NCBI GenBank assembly: GCA_026417675.1
Contig: JAOACV010000138.1
Coordinates: 1-6,805, forward strand
From: Verrucomicrobiia bacterium
Lineage (GTDB): Bacteria; Verrucomicrobiota; Verrucomicrobiia; CAIQCK01
Length of the DNA stretch: 6,805 nt
Direction of reading: 5' to 3'
The translations under genes were made by a program, and so were the position numbers. The number at the start of each line of letters is the position of its first letter. Position 1 is the stretch's first letter. Of this stretch, positions 4,835 to 6,805 are shown one piece after another. The notes beneath the pieces are model-generated. The model had not been told where the DNA came from, made no database searches, and saw nothing but the letters and a program-made list of their open reading frames with translations.

Positions 4835-5674
4835 AGATCCCGAGCGGCGTTTGGAGCTTGCCGCCTCGTCAGATCGGAGTTTGAGTTCGTTGATGCGCCG
4901 ATCCAAATCAACCAATTGGGTGGACGTGTGCCCGCCGAAGACGTAGCGGCCCTGGCTGGCCTGCTGGCAAAGCTCGATGATGCGGCGCGGGTTGCCGGCG
5001 CCCAGCCGCAGCACGTCGCGCTCAAACTGCGCCGCGTCGGGCAGCATCAGCCCGAGTTGTTTGATTTGCGCGCGCACCAATTCCGCCGCTGCCGCGTGAT
5101 CGAGCGGTTTCAATTCCAGCCTGTCAAACTCCCACAGGATTATCTTGAGGTGGCCGGCCTCGCCGCTTGTCAAATCGCGCGCGACGACAATCATCGGGTG
5201 CGACTCGCGCAACAGTTCCAGCAACGACAACAGCTTGGGGCCGACTGCACGCACGTGGTCGAAGACAAACGTCAGCCGCCGGCCTCGCGTCGCGGCCAGC
5301 AACGCGCGCTTGCGCTCAAGATTGTCGGCCGTTTCCACCGACAAGCCGAGTTGGGCCAGCAAGGGTTCGCAGGCGCGCTTGAGCGTGGACGTGTCGTCGC
5401 AATACAACGTGTCGGCCAAGCCTGCAATGGCCGCCTTGACCAGCGCGGTCTTCCCGACCCCTTCGCCGCCGACAATGGCGAGGTTCCGGCCCATGTGCAG
5501 ATGATTGCGCACGAGAGCCAGTTCGGTTTCGCGTCCGATGATCTTCACGGCGCGGATTGGATCGGGTGTGCGGCTCGCGTCAGGCTTCGGCAGGGCGTGA
5601 CGGGCAACGGTCTTTCCCCCGCGGGAATCTTCCCTGCCATGTTCACGTGTGTTTGCATTCGCTGAGATCGGCAC
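4829..5674 (-). CDS. AAA_16/STAND-like ATPase
   Basis: The 281-residue product is a P-loop ATPase with the Orc/Cdc6-STAND style of layout. A basic, probably disordered N-terminus (1-42) leads to IIGRETEL at 45-52, the usual entry to AAA_16 domains. Walker A is GGEGVGKT at 69-76. Walker B is LTFVFDH at 134-140, with D139 followed by H rather than the usual catalytic acid. MIVVARD at 161-167 fits the sensor 1 strand, and GNPRRI at 227-232 fits the sensor 2 region of the helical lid. The protein ends shortly after the lid, so it lacks the repeat or effector domains of large STAND proteins. The start is a GTG at 5674, 32 bp inside the preceding gene; a GTG at residue 43 is an alternative. It is last in the minus-strand operon. 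A regulatory or partner-loading role is likely, but its target is unknown. Confidence 0.8.
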   Translation of the reverse strand: MPISANANTREHGREDSRGGKTVARHALPKPDASRTPDPIRAVKIIGRETELALVRNHLHMGRNLAIVGGEGVGKTALVKAAIAGLADTLYCDDTSTLKRACEPLLAQLGLSVETADNLERKRALLAATRGRRLTFVFDHVRAVGPKLLSLLELLRESHPMIVVARDLTSGEAGHLKIILWEFDRLELKPLDHAAAAELVRAQIKQLGLMLPDAAQFERDVLRLGAGNPRRIIELCQQASQGRYVFGGHTSTQLVDLDRRINELKLRSDEAASSKRRSGSS

Positions 5675-6113
5675 GACCTTCGATTTGTTCGATCAGACCG
5701 TCAATCAACGCCTGAAGTTTCGGTATCTCCGATTCCAGATACTCGGCGGTCCGCTCGTCCACGCTGCCGTAGCCGCGCAGGCCGCCCGATGCCCGCGCCT
5801 CGTCCAGATGCACCCGGTCGAGTATCAGCCGGGAGGCAAGGGAACGACGCACCGGCTCGACATGGGGTTGCAGACCAAGTTGGTCGGCCATTTTTCGCAA
5901 CTGCCGTTCCACCTCTCCGGCCGCCGCGCGCAAGGCTTCGCCCGCATGAGCGGGCACAGGGTCCACAAAACGGGTCAGGCGCAGCGGGCGCGGCGGATGG
6001 GCGAGCGCGTCGCGCAACCTCTGCAGATCGCGCTCAAGAAAGCCCAGCGTGACGGCCATGCTGCGTGCTTGCGCGGCGTTCAGGGGCAGTGGTTCGGCGC
6101 TCATATTGTGCAT
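5643..6113 (-). CDS. Uncharacterised alpha-helical protein
   Basis: I do not recognise this 156-residue protein. It has no signal peptide or membrane segment. It is rich in leucine, alanine, arginine and glutamate and should be almost wholly helical. Leading segments at about 19-40 (LGFLERDLQRLRDAL) and 58-80 look like amphipathic helices. A short conserved-looking core, GGLRGYGSVDERTAEYLE, lies at about 109-126 and is followed by a last helix with LQALIDGLIEQIEG. A similar LRGYG-then-helix arrangement occurs in small hypothetical proteins of several phyla, by recollection only. The ATG at 6113 comes 3 nt after the UspA stop; an ATG at 6104 is an alternative start. It overlaps the ATPase gene by 32 bp, so the two are probably made together and may interact. 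Confidence 0.65.
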   Translation of the reverse strand: MHNMSAEPLPLNAAQARSMAVTLGFLERDLQRLRDALAHPPRPLRLTRFVDPVPAHAGEALRAAAGEVERQLRKMADQLGLQPHVEPVRRSLASRLILDRVHLDEARASGGLRGYGSVDERTAEYLESEIPKLQALIDGLIEQIEGRADLSECKHT

Positions 6114-6116
6114 GCG

Positions 6117-6569
6117 CTAGTTCGGACGCCGGGGCTGGCCTTCGTGCGATTTCACAATCAGCACGCTGCAATGGGCGTGGTCGCTGATGCGGTCGGCGGT
6201 GTCGCCGAGCAAACGGCCCCACAACTCGGGGTGGTCGCTGTGGCCGATGACGATGAGGTCGTAGCCGCCCTCATCGGCGAACCGCACAATCACCTTGGCG
6301 GCGTGGCCGGCGCGGCATTCGCAGGCGATGGTGATGCCATGCCGCTTGGCCACTGCCTCGACCTCGCGCTTGCGTTCCTCGAAGTATTCATCGGCCGCTT
6401 CGGCCTCGCCCTCTGGCTCGCCCGGCAGGTCCGCGTGGCGCGGCAGCGGCTGGCGCACCCAGAGGGCGGTGATTTGGGCGTTGTATTCGCGGGCCATGAC
6501 CGCGGCGCGCTCCAGCGCCGCCCGGCCGCCTTTGGAACCGTCGTAACCGACAAGGATTTTCGTGAACAT
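6117..6569 (-). CDS. Universal stress protein, UspA family
   Basis: At 150 residues this is a standard single-domain Usp. It opens with MFTKILVGYDGS, in which D10 is the conserved aspartate near the nucleotide site, and ends with the typical last strand HCSVLIVK at about 133-140. A charged, glutamate-rich insertion covers about 50-70. The usual nucleotide motif G-x2-G-x9-G-S/T is altered: G109 is kept, but the second glycine is D112, and the G122 position is followed by D123 in place of S/T. ATP binding is therefore doubtful. These proteins act in the cytoplasm during stress, usually as dimers. The start lies 5 nt after the antiporter stop, with AAAGG at 6579-6583 as its ribosome binding site, inside the end of the antiporter gene. 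Antiporter-Usp pairs are a common arrangement and suggest that the Usp domain tunes or senses ion transport. Confidence 0.88.
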   Translation of the reverse strand: MFTKILVGYDGSKGGRAALERAAVMAREYNAQITALWVRQPLPRHADLPGEPEGEAEAADEYFEERKREVEAVAKRHGITIACECRAGHAAKVIVRFADEGGYDLIVIGHSDHPELWGRLLGDTADRISDHAHCSVLIVKSHEGQPRRPN

Positions 6570-6574
6570 GGGTT

Positions 6575-6805
6575 CTAGCCTTTCGTTGCGTCAGGTTGAA
6601 GCGCGGACTTGCCGTTGACGCGCCGCTGATAGAGCCGGCCCCAGGCGACCATCGGGCGCGCCGCAGGCTGGCAAAACTTCTGCGCGATCAGCGTCGGCAC
6701 AAACGCGCTCAGGATCACCACCGTGACCAGCACCGAGTATTGCCGCTGGTCAATGATGTTGTTCTGCAAACCAAAGAGCGCGGAGATCGTGCCGAAGGTC
6801 AGGCC
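6575..6805 (-). CDS. Cation:proton antiporter, CPA2 (Na+/H+ or K+/H+) type, C-terminal part
   Basis: Only the last 76 residues are in the window; the gene continues past the right edge and is in frame to the last base. The visible part begins GLTFGTISALFGLQ and runs into a membrane helix, YSVLVTVVILSAFVPTLIAQ. That pairing of GLTFGTISALFG with a final helix ending in PTLIAQ is typical of the end of CPA2 family membrane domains (the KefB/Na+/H+ exchanger group), inner-membrane proteins that swap monovalent cations for protons. A cytoplasmic tail of about 35 residues follows, far too short for a TrkA-N (NAD-binding) domain, so any regulation must come from another protein such as the downstream Usp. 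It is the first visible gene of the minus-strand operon. Which ion it moves cannot be told from this fragment. Confidence 0.85.
   Translation of the reverse strand, partial: GLTFGTISALFGLQNNIIDQRQYSVLVTVVILSAFVPTLIAQKFCQPAARPMVAWGRLYQRRVNGKSALQPDATKG
6579..6583 (-). promoter_or_regulatory. Ribosome binding site of the UspA gene
   Basis: Read on the minus strand, AAAGG lies 9 nt before the ATG at 6569 and inside the last codons of the antiporter gene. It supports the chosen UspA start and the close coupling of the two genes. Confidence 0.5.

Noticed and set aside
4916..5665. Plus-strand open frame of 249 codons
   Set aside because: It is the antisense shadow of the AAA-type ATPase gene, which has clear Walker A and B motifs on the minus strand.
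5649..6578. Plus-strand open frame of 309 codons
   Set aside because: It is antisense to both the UspA and the helical-protein genes. The UspA assignment is firm, and no motif is visible in this frame.

Overview
The window is GC-rich bacterial chromosomal DNA with densely packed genes and one large non-coding gap. No rRNA, tRNA, phage, transposase or CRISPR is visible. There is no taxonomic marker gene. The mix (GT39 transferase, dynamin-like GTPase, COG4087-type soluble P-type-ATPase-like HAD protein, CPA2 antiporter with a UspA protein, palindromic intergenic repeats) suits a free-living Gram-negative lineage. Verrucomicrobiota or a related environmental phylum is my low-confidence guess, not a demonstrated placement.

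Layout. (1) 1-184: no convincing gene; it holds one copy of an 18-bp repeat and a 12-bp perfect palindrome. (2) 185-1738, minus strand: a polytopic GT39 (ArnT/PMT-like) glycosyltransferase. (3) 1739-2261: the divergent intergenic region, packed with REP-like inverted repeats of the CTCCTACC...GGTAGGAG type, a second copy of the 18-bp repeat, and a good sigma70-like promoter. The last hairpin contains the ribosome binding site of the next gene. (4) 2262-4401, plus strand: a dynamin-like GTPase overlapping by 32 bp a small HAD protein that resembles the catalytic core of P-type ATPases. (5) 4493-4834, plus strand: a small protein of five near-perfect 17-residue repeats plus a C-terminal hydrophobic segment. 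(6) 6805-4829, minus strand: a tight four-gene operon read from the right edge: C-terminus of a CPA2-type cation:proton antiporter, a UspA-family protein, an unknown helical protein, and an AAA_16/STAND-like ATPase. The two gene groups converge and their stop codons lie back to back in the palindrome TCATGA.

How the genes may work together. The dynamin-like GTPase and the HAD protein are probably translationally coupled, which suggests a shared membrane-associated role. The minus-strand operon joins ion/proton exchange, a stress protein and an ATP-binding regulator, which suggests an envelope or ionic stress module. Three products look membrane-embedded or membrane-linked beyond any doubt or with some support (GT39, antiporter, GTPase), and the repeat protein may be membrane-anchored. 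The most unusual items are the 17-residue repeat protein, the repeat-derived hairpin over the GTPase ribosome binding site, and the uncharacterised protein next to the ATPase.
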